Shown: positions 29,149 to 36,580 of the stretch, piece by piece | Layout of the letters: each line of letters opens with the position of its first letter | Numbering within the stretch: the first letter of the stretch is position 1 | Assembly: GCF_012275375.1 (NCBI RefSeq) | Contig: NZ_JAAZQJ010000001.1 | Span: 186,001-250,000 of the forward strand | Reading direction: 5' to 3' | DNA from: Dyella sp. SG609 | GTDB taxonomy: Bacteria; Pseudomonadota; Gammaproteobacteria; Xanthomonadales; Rhodanobacteraceae | Length of the DNA stretch: 64,000 nucleotides | Notes under the pieces: generated by a model | Databases searched by the model: none | What the model saw: only the letters and a program-made list of their open reading frames with translations | What the model was told of the DNA's origin: nothing | Position numbers and translations under genes: made by a program

Positions 29149-30495
29149 ATGCGCATGAATCGATCAGGGGTATTGGCGGCGCTGGCCGCGCTCAGCTTCG
29201 TCGCTGGAGCGGCGAATGCGGGGACGTTTCCGGATTTCGGCTACCAGCCACCGTCCAAGCTGTACAGCGGTCCGTTGTTCCAGCTGAGCCAGGATTATCC
29301 GAAGCAGATGCCGAATTCGACGCCGCCGGCGTTCTTCAACCTGCTGCCGAAGCAGTTCAGCAACAACTTCGAGACCTGGCGGCCGTACGTGGACGCGGTG
29401 AAGAAATACTGCCTGGAAGGCAACGTGGAAACCGACTGGGTGGTGCAGAAGAACCCGGTGCGCAAGTGGTACCACGCGCCGTGGCAGCACTACGGCCCGG
29501 ACGGCCGCGAAGGCGTCCATGGCCTGACCAAGGAAGCGCAGATCCAGCCGCAGCAGCTGGCCGCGAGCCAGAAGACCTCGGGCCAGACCTACGCGGTGGG
29601 CATCTACAACGACCTCGGCGCCTACACCTTCGGCCAGGTCTGGAAGGATCCGCAGAATCCCGATCCGCGCTACACGTCCAAGCCCAACAGCTTCCCCAAT
29701 GGCACCGTGGTGTGCAAAGCGCTGTTCGCCGACGTGGTGCTGTCGGAAGTGCCGTTCCTGCAGAATCCGGTGCAGTGGGATGCGTACATCACCGACGCGT
29801 TCAAGTCCTCCAACCGCGTGATGCGCAAGGTCGCGCTGATCCAGATGGACTTCGCCGTGCGCGATACGCGCGTGCCGGGTACGGGCTGGCTGTTCGGCAC
29901 CTTCCAGTACAACGGCGCCGTGACCGGCAAGCCCGGCTGGGACAACCTGGTGCCGGTGGGCATCATGTGGGGCAACGATCCGCAGGACAACGGCAACACC
30001 TACAGCAACCCGCAGCCGACGCAGACCAGGATCAACCCCAACCTGCGCGAGACCGCGATCAACGCCAACACCAAGGAGCTGCCGCCAACCCACCTGGGCT
30101 GGAATGGCCGCCTCAACGGTCCGGTGGACAATCCGGTCAGTGCCTGCATGAGCTGCCACATGACGGCCGAGGCGCCGGCGGTGTCGCCGATGAATCCGAC
30201 CTTCCAGTCCAATCCGCCGCCGGTGGGTTCGAAGGAATGGATGCGCTGGTTCCAGAACGAGCCGGCCGGCTGGCCGTTCGATCCGGGCAAGGCGCTGAGC
30301 ACCGACTACAGCCTGCAGCTGGCCGGTGGCCTGCAGAACTTCTATGACTGGAAGTGCAACCAGGGCGGCGTGTTCGTCAGCGGCGGCAATGCCTGCACCA
30401 ATCGTCCGGGGCCGCGCCTGCAGCTCAATGCGGTGCCGCAGCCGACCAAGATCTTCAAGGTGACCCGCGATCCGGGTCTGGACGAAATCCACTGA
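29149..30495 (+). CDS. Exported mono-haem cytochrome c-like protein
   Basis: 448 residues with a signal peptide (cleavage after AANA). A single haem c attachment motif, CMSCH, lies near residue 330. Two further Cys occur near the C-terminus (DWKCNQGG and NACTNR) and two before the haem (KKYCLEG, VVCKAL). Apart from the haem site I recognise no named cytochrome family. No cytochrome oxidase or dehydrogenase genes are nearby. ATG 29149 is preceded by GGGAG at 9 bases. A periplasmic electron-transfer or oxidase role is inference. Confidence 0.8.
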   Translation: MRMNRSGVLAALAALSFVAGAANAGTFPDFGYQPPSKLYSGPLFQLSQDYPKQMPNSTPPAFFNLLPKQFSNNFETWRPYVDAVKKYCLEGNVETDWVVQKNPVRKWYHAPWQHYGPDGREGVHGLTKEAQIQPQQLAASQKTSGQTYAVGIYNDLGAYTFGQVWKDPQNPDPRYTSKPNSFPNGTVVCKALFADVVLSEVPFLQNPVQWDAYITDAFKSSNRVMRKVALIQMDFAVRDTRVPGTGWLFGTFQYNGAVTGKPGWDNLVPVGIMWGNDPQDNGNTYSNPQPTQTRINPNLRETAINANTKELPPTHLGWNGRLNGPVDNPVSACMSCHMTAEAPAVSPMNPTFQSNPPPVGSKEWMRWFQNEPAGWPFDPGKALSTDYSLQLAGGLQNFYDWKCNQGGVFVSGGNACTNRPGPRLQLNAVPQPTKIFKVTRDPGLDEIH

Positions 30496-30512
30496 TGAAG
30501 CCTTGATATCGT

Positions 30513-30565
30513 CCCGGCGCAGGTTGGGGTGAGCCTGTGGCGAACCCCAACCTGCGCCGGGTTTT
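30513..30565. repeat. Family 1 repeat, single hairpin, probable terminator
   Basis: An 18-base perfect inverted repeat (30513-30530 with 30544-30561, GGCGCAGGTTGGGGT core) around a 13-base loop, followed by TTTT. It lies between the convergent haem-protein and ArsR genes, 18 bases after one stop and 2 bases before the other, and can terminate the rightward transcript. Confidence 0.8.
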
Positions 30566-30911
30566 AGTTCTCGACGAAATCCTTCAGCCGCAGCAGCGCC
30601 GCATCCCACTGCGCCGCGATCGCATCCAGCGAACGCCGCGCTTCGTCCAGGCGCGACGGCTCCAGTTCCCAGCGCCGCTCGCGCCCCAGCTTTGCATCGC
30701 GCACCAGCCCCGCATCCGCCAGCACCTGCAGGTGCTTGGTGACGGCTTGCCGGCTGATCTCGGTGCCTACGGTGAGCTGGGCGATCGACATGGCGCCGCC
30801 GGCGCAGAGCAGGGCGACCAGGCGCAGGCGGGTGGCGTCGCCGAGCGCGGCGAAAATGGGCGCGGCACGCTGCAGCGCGGGTGCGGCGATCGGTTTACTG
30901 CGTGTCGACAT
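30564..30911 (-). CDS. ArsR family transcriptional regulator
   Basis: A 115-residue winged-helix repressor: ALGDATRLRLVALL, then the recognition helix EISRQAVTKHLQVLADAGLV and a wing with GRERRWELE. This form, without metal-binding Cys, is the type that partners AHSA1/SRPBCC proteins. It overlaps the upstream SRPBCC gene by 17 bases, so both are read from one promoter, which carries two inverted repeats of GCAAC, presumably its own operators. Confidence 0.92.
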   Translation of the reverse strand: MSTRSKPIAAPALQRAAPIFAALGDATRLRLVALLCAGGAMSIAQLTVGTEISRQAVTKHLQVLADAGLVRDAKLGRERRWELEPSRLDEARRSLDAIAAQWDAALLRLKDFVEN

Positions 30912-31359
30912 AGCGGCGGATGTTGTGCATCTGTTCTTCCCAGCCCCCGCTGTTCATGCGGTAGGCCTCGTGGCGGCGCGCGACCGGGATCTGGTCGAAG
31001 CCCGATTCGACCACGCGCAGCAAGGTGCCGCCAGCGTGGTCTTCCAGCATGAACTCGACCAGCGTGGTGGGTTCGTCCGCGTAGTCGTGCTCGCGGTCGA
31101 TGGCATACGGGTGCCAGCGGAAGGAGAAATAGCGCTCCGGCTCGATGCGCTCGACCAGCGCTTCCAGCACGAGGTCTTCGTAGCCGGGATAGGTGAGGTT
31201 GCCGCGCGTGTACTCGCCGGCGACGAAGCGCTGGCCCTGGAGTTTCACGCCGAACCAGGCGCCGAAGGATTCGGCGTCGGCGAGCGCCTGCCATACGCGC
31301 GAGCGCGGGGCCTTGAGCTGGACCTGGCGTTCGATGCGGTCGGTCGAGGGGATGTTCAT
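30895..31359 (-). CDS. SRPBCC (AHSA1-like) family protein
   Basis: A 154-residue START/SRPBCC-fold protein. The family landmarks are visible: IERQVQLKAPRSRVWQAL at the N-terminus, FGAWFGV, RYFSFRWHPYA and GTLLRVVESGF. Such proteins bind hydrophobic ligands; the AHSA1 type is almost always encoded with an ArsR repressor, as here. It is the first gene of the pair and follows a promoter with double operators. Confidence 0.92.
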   Translation of the reverse strand: MNIPSTDRIERQVQLKAPRSRVWQALADAESFGAWFGVKLQGQRFVAGEYTRGNLTYPGYEDLVLEALVERIEPERYFSFRWHPYAIDREHDYADEPTTLVEFMLEDHAGGTLLRVVESGFDQIPVARRHEAYRMNSGGWEEQMHNIRRYVDTQ

Positions 31360-31390
31360 GCGGTCCTCCGGTGCGGGTGGGGAAGATCAA

Positions 31391-31410
31391 ATGCAACTTG
31401 ATGGTTGCAT
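31391..31410. promoter_or_regulatory. Operator 1 of the SRPBCC/ArsR operon
   Basis: ATGCAAC and GTTGCAT form a perfect inverted repeat with 6 bases between them. It overlaps the -10 and the expected transcription start of the leftward operon. Its centre is 41 bases, about four helical turns, from the second operator. Confidence 0.7.
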
Positions 31411-31437
31411 GTTAGGGATCCCGGTCGCGAAATGCAA
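31409..31437 (-). promoter_or_regulatory. Promoter of the SRPBCC/ArsR operon
   Basis: On the minus strand TTGCAT (31437-31432) and TAACAT (31414-31409) are 17 bases apart. The -35 lies in operator 2 and the -10 touches operator 1, so binding at either should block polymerase. Confidence 0.65.
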
Positions 31438-31449
31438 CCTATCGGTTGC
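31434..31449. promoter_or_regulatory. Operator 2 of the SRPBCC/ArsR operon
   Basis: GCAACC and GGTTGC form a perfect inverted repeat with 4 bases between them, covering the -35 element of the operon promoter. The half-site is the same as in operator 1. Confidence 0.7.
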
Positions 31450-31547
31450 CTGTCGTCGAGGCCGCTTTTTGCCCGCTCCCAGTCATGTTCCGCCGCGGCC
31501 ATGGTGCTAACGTGTCGCGCCGTCGTAACCGCTGCACGAATCCCCGC

Positions 31548-32363
31548 ATGACTTATCCGCTCCGGCGCGCTTTCGCCGCCATCCTGCTGTTCGCCGCCGC
31601 GCAGTGCGCATCCGCCCAGACGCCGCGCAGCGTGATGCTCGAAGACCTCACCTGGACCGAACTGCGCGCCGCGCAGCAGGCCGGCAAGACCACCATCATC
31701 ATTCCCATCGGCGGCACCGAGCAGAGCGGGCCGGGCGTTGCACTGGGCAAGCACAACGCACGTGCGCTTTTTCTGGCGCGCCGCATTGCCGAGCGACTCG
31801 GCGACGCGCTGGTGGCGCCCGTGGTGGCCTATGTGCCGGAAGGTGCGATCTCGCCGCCGCAAGGGCATATGAAATTCCCGGGCACCATCACCGTGCCGGA
31901 TGCGGCGTTCGAAGCCAGCCTGGTTTCCGCGGCGCAGAGTTTCGCGGCGCACGGTTTCCGCAACGTGGTGTTTCTCGGCGACCACGGCGGTTATCAGAAC
32001 GATCTGAAACGGGTGGTTGCGCAGCTCGACAAAGCCTGGGCTGGGAAGCCGGTGCATGCCTTCGTGCCCGCCGCTTATTACCAGGCCAGCTCCGACGGCT
32101 TCGCCGCGATGCTGCGCCAGCAGGGCTATCGCGACGACGAGATCGGCACCCACGCCGGCCTCGCCGACACCTCGCTGCAACTGGCCGTGGCGCCCGAGAT
32201 GGTGCGCATGGATGCGTTGAAGCGCGGTCCCAGACTCGGCGCGGCCGACGGCGTGTTCGGCGGCGACCCGCGCCGTTCCAGCGCGGCGCTCGGCCAGGCT
32301 GGCGTCGATGCTATCGTTGCGCGGACCGTGGAAGCGATCCGCCAGGCCACGGCCGGCCGCTGA
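31548..32363 (+). CDS. Exported creatininase-family amidohydrolase
   Basis: 271 residues; a signal peptide ends at ASA (residue 23), which is unusual for this family of mostly cytosolic enzymes. The metal-binding landmarks are Glu58 (IGGTEQSG), His69 (LGKHN), Asp145-His146 (FLGDHGGYQND) and His202 (GTHAG). Family members hydrolyse creatinine, formamides or C-terminal peptide bonds in RiPP maturation (MftE type). It lies 51 bases ahead of a beta-propeller gene on the same strand. The substrate is unknown. Confidence 0.87.
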   Translation: MTYPLRRAFAAILLFAAAQCASAQTPRSVMLEDLTWTELRAAQQAGKTTIIIPIGGTEQSGPGVALGKHNARALFLARRIAERLGDALVAPVVAYVPEGAISPPQGHMKFPGTITVPDAAFEASLVSAAQSFAAHGFRNVVFLGDHGGYQNDLKRVVAQLDKAWAGKPVHAFVPAAYYQASSDGFAAMLRQQGYRDDEIGTHAGLADTSLQLAVAPEMVRMDALKRGPRLGAADGVFGGDPRRSSAALGQAGVDAIVARTVEAIRQATAGR

Positions 32364-32414
32364 TCGCACAGTCGGGCTTTCTCTCTCCCTCGAAGAACAA
32401 TACGGAACTCCCCC

Positions 32415-33599
32415 ATGAAGTCTCGTTCCCTTTGCTCGCCGCGGCTTGCCATCGTTGCAGGCGCGCTGGCCGGTCTTGGCCTTTCCTTCGCCGCGCCGGC
32501 GGCGCCGGTGCAGACCGTGGCGGGCATGCCCGCGGTGATCAATCCGGCCAACATGTACACCGAAGCGCGCGCCGGCAATTTCAGCCCGGCGGTGAAGGGC
32601 GCGCTGCAGCGCATCTACGTACCCAACCTGCGCTCCGACACGGTGTCGGTGATCGACCCGGCCACTTACAAGGTGATCGACACCCTGCCGGTGGGCCGCA
32701 GCCCGCAGCATGTGGTGCCGGCATGGGACCTGCAGACGCTGTGGGTCACCAATAACGCCGAGGGCCGCAGCGACGGCAGCCTCACCCCGATCGATCCGAA
32801 GACCGGCAAGGCCGGCAAGGCGATCGAAGTGGACGATCCTTACAACATGTACTTCACCCCCGACGGCAAGGAGGCCATCGTGGTGGCCGAAGCGCACGCG
32901 CGCCTGGACTTCCGCGATGCGCACACCATGCAGCTGCGCAGCAAGCTCGAGGCGCCGGAGTGCAAGGGCATCAACCACGCCGACTTCTCCATCGACGGCC
33001 GCTACGCCATCTTTACCTGCGAATTCGGCGGCAAGCTGGTCAAGATCGACATGGTCAACCGCAAGGTGCTGGGCTATCTCGACCTGAATGCCAAGGGCAT
33101 GCCGCAGGACATCCGCGTCTCGCCCGACGGCAAGGTGTTCTACGTGGCCGACATGATGGCCGACGGCGTGTACCTGGTGGACGGCGACAGCTTCACCAAG
33201 ATCGGTTTCGTCAAGACCGGCATCGGCACGCACGGCCTGTATCCCAGCCGCGACGGCAGCAAGCTGTACGTCGCCAACCGCGGTTCCAACCACGTGCACG
33301 GCGAGCGCCGCGGCAACAAGAAGGGCGTCAACAAGGGCAGCGTGTCGGTGATCGATTTCGCCACCCGCCAGGTGGTGGCCAACTGGCCGATCCCCGGCGG
33401 CGGCAGCCCCGACATGGGCAACGTGAGCGCCGACGGCAAGACGCTGTGGCTGTCGGGCCGCTACGACGACCTGGTCTATGCCTTCGACACCAGCACCGGC
33501 GCGGTGCGCAAGATCAAGGTCGGCGCCGAGCCGCACGGCCTGGCGGTGTGGCCGCAGCCGGGCCGCTATTCGCTGGGTCACACGGGCATCATGCGCTGA
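32415..33599 (+). CDS. Exported YncE-like seven-bladed beta-propeller protein
   Basis: 394 residues, signal peptide ending near FAAPAAP. It contains about seven repeats of the YVTN type (for example RIYVPNLRSDTVSVIDPATYKVI, KVFYVADMMADGVYLVD, KLYVANRGSNHV, TLWLSGRYDDLVYAFD). Such propellers occur in the periplasm as binding or scaffold proteins and near redox enzymes. Likely co-transcribed with the creatininase-like gene. ATG 32415 follows an ACTCCCCC stretch without a good ribosome site, consistent with coupling or leader effects. Confidence 0.88.
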   Translation: MKSRSLCSPRLAIVAGALAGLGLSFAAPAAPVQTVAGMPAVINPANMYTEARAGNFSPAVKGALQRIYVPNLRSDTVSVIDPATYKVIDTLPVGRSPQHVVPAWDLQTLWVTNNAEGRSDGSLTPIDPKTGKAGKAIEVDDPYNMYFTPDGKEAIVVAEAHARLDFRDAHTMQLRSKLEAPECKGINHADFSIDGRYAIFTCEFGGKLVKIDMVNRKVLGYLDLNAKGMPQDIRVSPDGKVFYVADMMADGVYLVDGDSFTKIGFVKTGIGTHGLYPSRDGSKLYVANRGSNHVHGERRGNKKGVNKGSVSVIDFATRQVVANWPIPGGGSPDMGNVSADGKTLWLSGRYDDLVYAFDTSTGAVRKIKVGAEPHGLAVWPQPGRYSLGHTGIMR

Positions 33600-33643
33600 G
33601 TTGCGTTCGCTTTTATTGGTTCTGGGTCAGCCAAAGCCGCGAT

Positions 33644-33743
33644 GGCGTAGGTTGGGGTGAGCCGCAGGCGAACCCCAACAGCTAGGGCGCATCGGGCGCG
33701 TCGCATCGTTGGGGTTCGCCTGCGGCTCACCCCAACCTACGCC
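33644..33743. repeat. Family 1 repeat pair (REP/BIME-like)
   Basis: Two 36-base arms, 33644-33679 and 33708-33743, are exact reverse complements, 28 bases apart. Each arm itself contains the hairpin GGTTGGGGT / ACCCCAAC. It stands between the convergent propeller and GIY-YIG genes and ends 5 bases before the latter's stop codon. The left arm is identical to that of the copy at 43204. Confidence 0.9.
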
Positions 33744-33748
33744 GGTTG

Positions 33749-34006
33749 TCATGGGGTGAGAAAACCGGGCTTCTTCGCTTTCGGCAGCTGCTTGATTTCC
33801 CATTCCGCGCGCGACGCCGCTGCCCGGTCCGGATAGCTCTTCGACCCCAGCAACCGCAGCGGCGGGTGCGACCGCGTATACCGCGCGCCCTTGCCATCGA
33901 CATGCGCCCGGTACCTCGCATCGAGGTCATTGGTGATCCCCGCGTAGTACGACCCATCGCGGCATTCGATCAGGTAGAGAAACCAGGGGCGTTCGTCGCT
34001 GGGCAC
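33749..34006 (-). CDS. GIY-YIG domain protein, UPF0213 type
   Basis: An 85-residue single-domain GIY-YIG protein (YhbQ-like). The motif appears as LYLIEC followed by YYAGIT, with the catalytic Arg in DLDARYRAH and the late Glu in AEWEIKQL. Such proteins are putative structure-specific nucleases; a cellular role is not settled. The start is GTG 34006. It is convergent with the propeller gene, with a family 1 repeat directly behind its stop. Confidence 0.87.
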   Translation of the reverse strand: MPSDERPWFLYLIECRDGSYYAGITNDLDARYRAHVDGKGARYTRSHPPLRLLGSKSYPDRAAASRAEWEIKQLPKAKKPGFLTP

Positions 34007-34035
34007 GGCGCGGGCGGCAGGAGGGAGGCGGGCGA

Positions 34036-34041
34036 TATAAT
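34036..34041 (+). promoter_or_regulatory. Consensus -10 upstream of yjdM
   Basis: TATAAT stands 31 bases before ATG 34073 in a GC-rich surrounding. No -35 match at 16-18 bases is seen. Confidence 0.45.
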
Positions 34042-34072
34042 CGCCGACCGCCTACTTCGCAGGAACCCCGCC

Positions 34073-34414
34073 ATGTCCGACATCCCCGCCTGTCCGCGCT
34101 GCGGCATGGAGAACACCTACCCGGACGGCGACAACTACGTCTGCGCCGACTGTGCCCACGAATGGCCCGTAGCCGCCGCCGCCGCGCAGGAAGAAACGCT
34201 GGTGGTGCGCGACGTCAACGGCAATGTGCTTGCCGCCGGCGACACGGTGGTGGTGATCAAGGACCTCAAGGTGAAGGGTTCTTCGATTCCGCTGAAGCAA
34301 GGCACGGTGATCCGCAACATCCGCCTGGTCGACGGCGATGCGGAACATATCGAAGGCCATTCGGACAAGATCAAGGGCCTGGTGCTGAAGGTCTGCTTCC
34401 TGCGCAAGGCCTGA
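34073..34414 (+). CDS. yjdM: Zinc ribbon protein YjdM (PhnA family)
   Basis: A 113-residue cytosolic protein. The N-terminal zinc ribbon uses Cys7, Cys10, Cys24 and Cys27; the C-terminal YjdM/PhnA domain is recognised by VVRDVNGNVLAAGDTVVVIKDLKVKGSS and HIEGHSDKIKGLVLK. Despite the old name PhnA it has no proven phosphonate role, and no phosphonate genes are near. Length matches the family. Confidence 0.93.
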   Translation: MSDIPACPRCGMENTYPDGDNYVCADCAHEWPVAAAAAQEETLVVRDVNGNVLAAGDTVVVIKDLKVKGSSIPLKQGTVIRNIRLVDGDAEHIEGHSDKIKGLVLKVCFLRKA

Positions 34415-34517
34415 GCCGGCATGGCGCCGCGGTCCGCATCACGGAACCGGCGCTAAAGAAACCCCGGGCGCGGCCGATAGCGCGGTAATCGCCAACCGTC
34501 CGGAAGCCTGCCGCCCC

Positions 34518-34886
34518 ATGCACAAAACGCCCGCCCGCCTGAGCGGCAACCGCGTCGACTGGGACGACGAGCGCCTGTCGGCCCTGCTGAAGAAGACCGA
34601 AGGCTGGACCCTGGACAACCGCGACACCGCCGAGCCGCTCGACGTGCAACTGCACGTGGGCTGGGGCGCCTCATCGGGGCGCCACGCCAGCCTCGTATGG
34701 GAGCGCGATCAGGCCGTGGTGCTGGTCACCGGCTTCGCCATTCCGGTGGGCGAGCACGTGCGTATCGACCGCCATGCCGGCGAGGAAGTGCGCAGCGCCT
34801 GGGGTGTGGTGGTGGACGGCCGCGAAGGGTTCCGCGCCGAGGACCGCGAGGCCGGCGCCTGGGTGCATTGGGTGCATGTGCGCTAG
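34518..34886 (+). CDS. Hypothetical protein, tandem paralog A
   Basis: A 122-residue protein without signal peptide or membrane segment. It is clearly homologous, about half identical by eye, to the product of the next gene: shared blocks are EGWTLDNR, GWGAS-GR, LVWERxQA, RIDRH, WGVVxDGR and the terminal VHWVH. The pattern of conserved Trp, Gly and Arg suggests a small beta-rich fold. I recognise no family. Confidence 0.75.
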   Translation: MHKTPARLSGNRVDWDDERLSALLKKTEGWTLDNRDTAEPLDVQLHVGWGASSGRHASLVWERDQAVVLVTGFAIPVGEHVRIDRHAGEEVRSAWGVVVDGREGFRAEDREAGAWVHWVHVR

Positions 34887-34987
34887 GGCCTGATTTCGCT
34901 ACCGGGCGGCCGCGCTGTTCACCCAAACCCGGCGCGAAGGCGGCAAAATCGGGCGCATGCCGGTCCCGATCGCGAGGTGACGCGCCC

Positions 34988-35362
34988 ATGTCCTTCCAGA
35001 AGCCCCCGTCCAAGTGGAACGCCAACCAGGTCGACTGGTCCGATCCCGACCTGAAGGCGCTGCTCGACCGCTCGGAAGGCTGGACCCTGGACAACCGCAG
35101 CGGCTTCGAGGCGCAGCGGGTGGAAGTGCATATCGGCTGGGGCGCCAGCGGCGGCCGGCCGGCCCTGCTGGTATGGGAGCGCGGCCAGGCCCTGGTGCTG
35201 GAAACGCAGTTCCCCATCGCCAAGGACGAGAAGCTGCGCATCGACCGCCATACCGCCACCGGCCTGCGCAGCGTGTGGGGCGTGGTGGCCGACGGGCGCA
35301 AGGGCACCCGCACGGACGACGAGGAAAACAACATCTACGTGCACTGGGTGCACACCCAGTAA
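34988..35362 (+). CDS. Hypothetical protein, tandem paralog B
   Basis: A 124-residue protein, paralog of its upstream neighbour, 101 bases apart and on the same strand. All the blocks listed for paralog A are kept, whereas the N-terminal 15 residues and the acidic stretch before VHWVH differ. Both copies are intact, so the duplication is not a decaying one. No signal peptide or membrane segment is seen, and no function can be assigned. Confidence 0.78.
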   Translation: MSFQKPPSKWNANQVDWSDPDLKALLDRSEGWTLDNRSGFEAQRVEVHIGWGASGGRPALLVWERGQALVLETQFPIAKDEKLRIDRHTATGLRSVWGVVADGRKGTRTDDEENNIYVHWVHTQ

Positions 35363-35401
35363 AGCGAGGCGCACCGGCGGCAGCCGGCGCGCCCCCGGCT
35401 C

Positions 35402-35896
35402 TTACGCAGCCGCCTTGCGGATCTGCTCCAGGTCGATCTTCTGCATCTGCATCACCGCGCCCATGGCGCGCGCGGCCTTGTCCTGTTCCGGGCCGGTCAT
35501 CAGCGTGATCAGTTCTTCCGGCACGATCTGCCACGACAGGCCGTAGCGGTCCTTCAGCCAGCCGCACTGGCTTTCGGCGCCGCCGTCGGCGATGAGGCCG
35601 TTCCAGAAATGGTCGATCTCCTGCTGCGAGCGGCAATGCACCACCAGCGAGAACGCTTCGGAGAGCTTGAAGATCGGGCCGCCGTTGATCGCGGTGAACG
35701 ACTGGCCGTCCAGTTCGAACGCCACCGTCATCACGTCGCCTTCCTTGCGTCCGGCCGCCTGCGCCACTTCCCTGGTGTAGCGCGCCACGTGGGTGATGCG
35801 CGAGTTCTCGAACAGCGACACATACCGCTGGGCGGCCTGCTCGGCCTGGTCGTTGAACCACAGGAACGGGGTGATGCGCTGGAAGCGGGCGGTCAT
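35402..35896 (-). CDS. VOC superfamily protein, PhnB-like
   Basis: A 164-residue protein of the PhnB/3-demethylubiquinone methyltransferase-like group of the vicinal oxygen chelate superfamily. The signatures are ITPFLWFNDQAEQAAQRYVSLF, FTAINGGPIFKLSEAFSL and the late YGLSWQIVP. Despite the domain name these are not methyltransferases; many are small-molecule binding or unassigned. ATG 35896 is preceded by AGAGGA. Confidence 0.9.
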   Translation of the reverse strand: MTARFQRITPFLWFNDQAEQAAQRYVSLFENSRITHVARYTREVAQAAGRKEGDVMTVAFELDGQSFTAINGGPIFKLSEAFSLVVHCRSQQEIDHFWNGLIADGGAESQCGWLKDRYGLSWQIVPEELITLMTGPEQDKAARAMGAVMQMQKIDLEQIRKAAA

Positions 35897-36019
35897 GGCT
35901 GGATCCTCTTGAGTGGATGGCAAAGGGCGCCGCGGTGGCGTTCCATCCAGGCGACGAACCAGGAAAAGCGAAATCGACAAGGGGACGGAAAAATATTTCC
36001 GCCCCCTGCGCCGCGAGCT

Positions 36020-36412
36020 TCAGCGCGCGAAATCGATCCCGGCCAGGCCTTGCGCCTTGGCCTGCGCCAGCACGTGGGCCACCGCCTGGTAGGCGGCGCC
36101 GTCGGCGGCATTGATGACCAGGCGCGGCGGTGCGGCCTGCTGCGCGGCGACGGCCAATTGTGTGTCGAGCTGCGCCTGGTCGATCGGCGTGTCGTTCCAG
36201 TACAGCGAACCGTCGGCCTGGATCGCCAGGCGGATCGGCTCGGCCGCCGGCAGCGCCTTGCCGCCGGCGGTGGGCAGGTCGATGCGGGTGCGGTGGGTGA
36301 TCACCGGCGCGGTGATCATGAAGATGATCAGCAGCACCAGCAGCACGTCCACCAGGGGCGTGACATTGATGTTGGAGATGGCACTGCTTTCGGCACGGAC
36401 AGAGAAAGCCAT
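36020..36412 (-). CDS. ExbD/TolR family protein, orphan
   Basis: A 130-residue inner-membrane protein with one N-terminal helix and a periplasmic domain. The membrane helix keeps the essential Asp22 in NVTPLVDVLLVLLIIF, by which ExbD or TolR uses the proton gradient. A strong AGGAGGAA site precedes ATG 36412. No exbB/tolQ or tonB lies beside it; it could serve as an additional ExbD for a system encoded elsewhere, for example for the TonB-dependent receptors. Confidence 0.9.
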   Translation of the reverse strand: MAFSVRAESSAISNINVTPLVDVLLVLLIIFMITAPVITHRTRIDLPTAGGKALPAAEPIRLAIQADGSLYWNDTPIDQAQLDTQLAVAAQQAAPPRLVINAADGAAYQAVAHVLAQAKAQGLAGIDFAR

Positions 36413-36580
36413 GTTCTTCCTCCTGGGCGAAGCGTCGATGTGGACTTGCGGATGCCGCAGCCAATGGGGGATGCCGCGGCGAGTGCAGGTTACTGCGGCG
36501 CACGCGGAGCTTGCCATGGGGGGCGCCGCGGCCACGCGGGATGAACCATCCGGGACGGGGCCAGTCTCATCGTGGTGGTC

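Noticed and set aside
31356-33581. Very long open frame (over 700 codons) on the minus strand opposite the creatininase and propeller genes
   Set aside because: It is an antisense shadow caused by high GC3 in the plus-strand genes; its translation is rich in His, Arg, Gln and Val as typical for such shadows, with no recognisable domain.
33644-33743. Paired 36-base repeats considered as a CRISPR fragment or insertion-sequence ends
   Set aside because: The two arms are inverted, only 28 bases apart, with no further repeats, no transposase and no target duplications; REP/BIME-like elements fit better.
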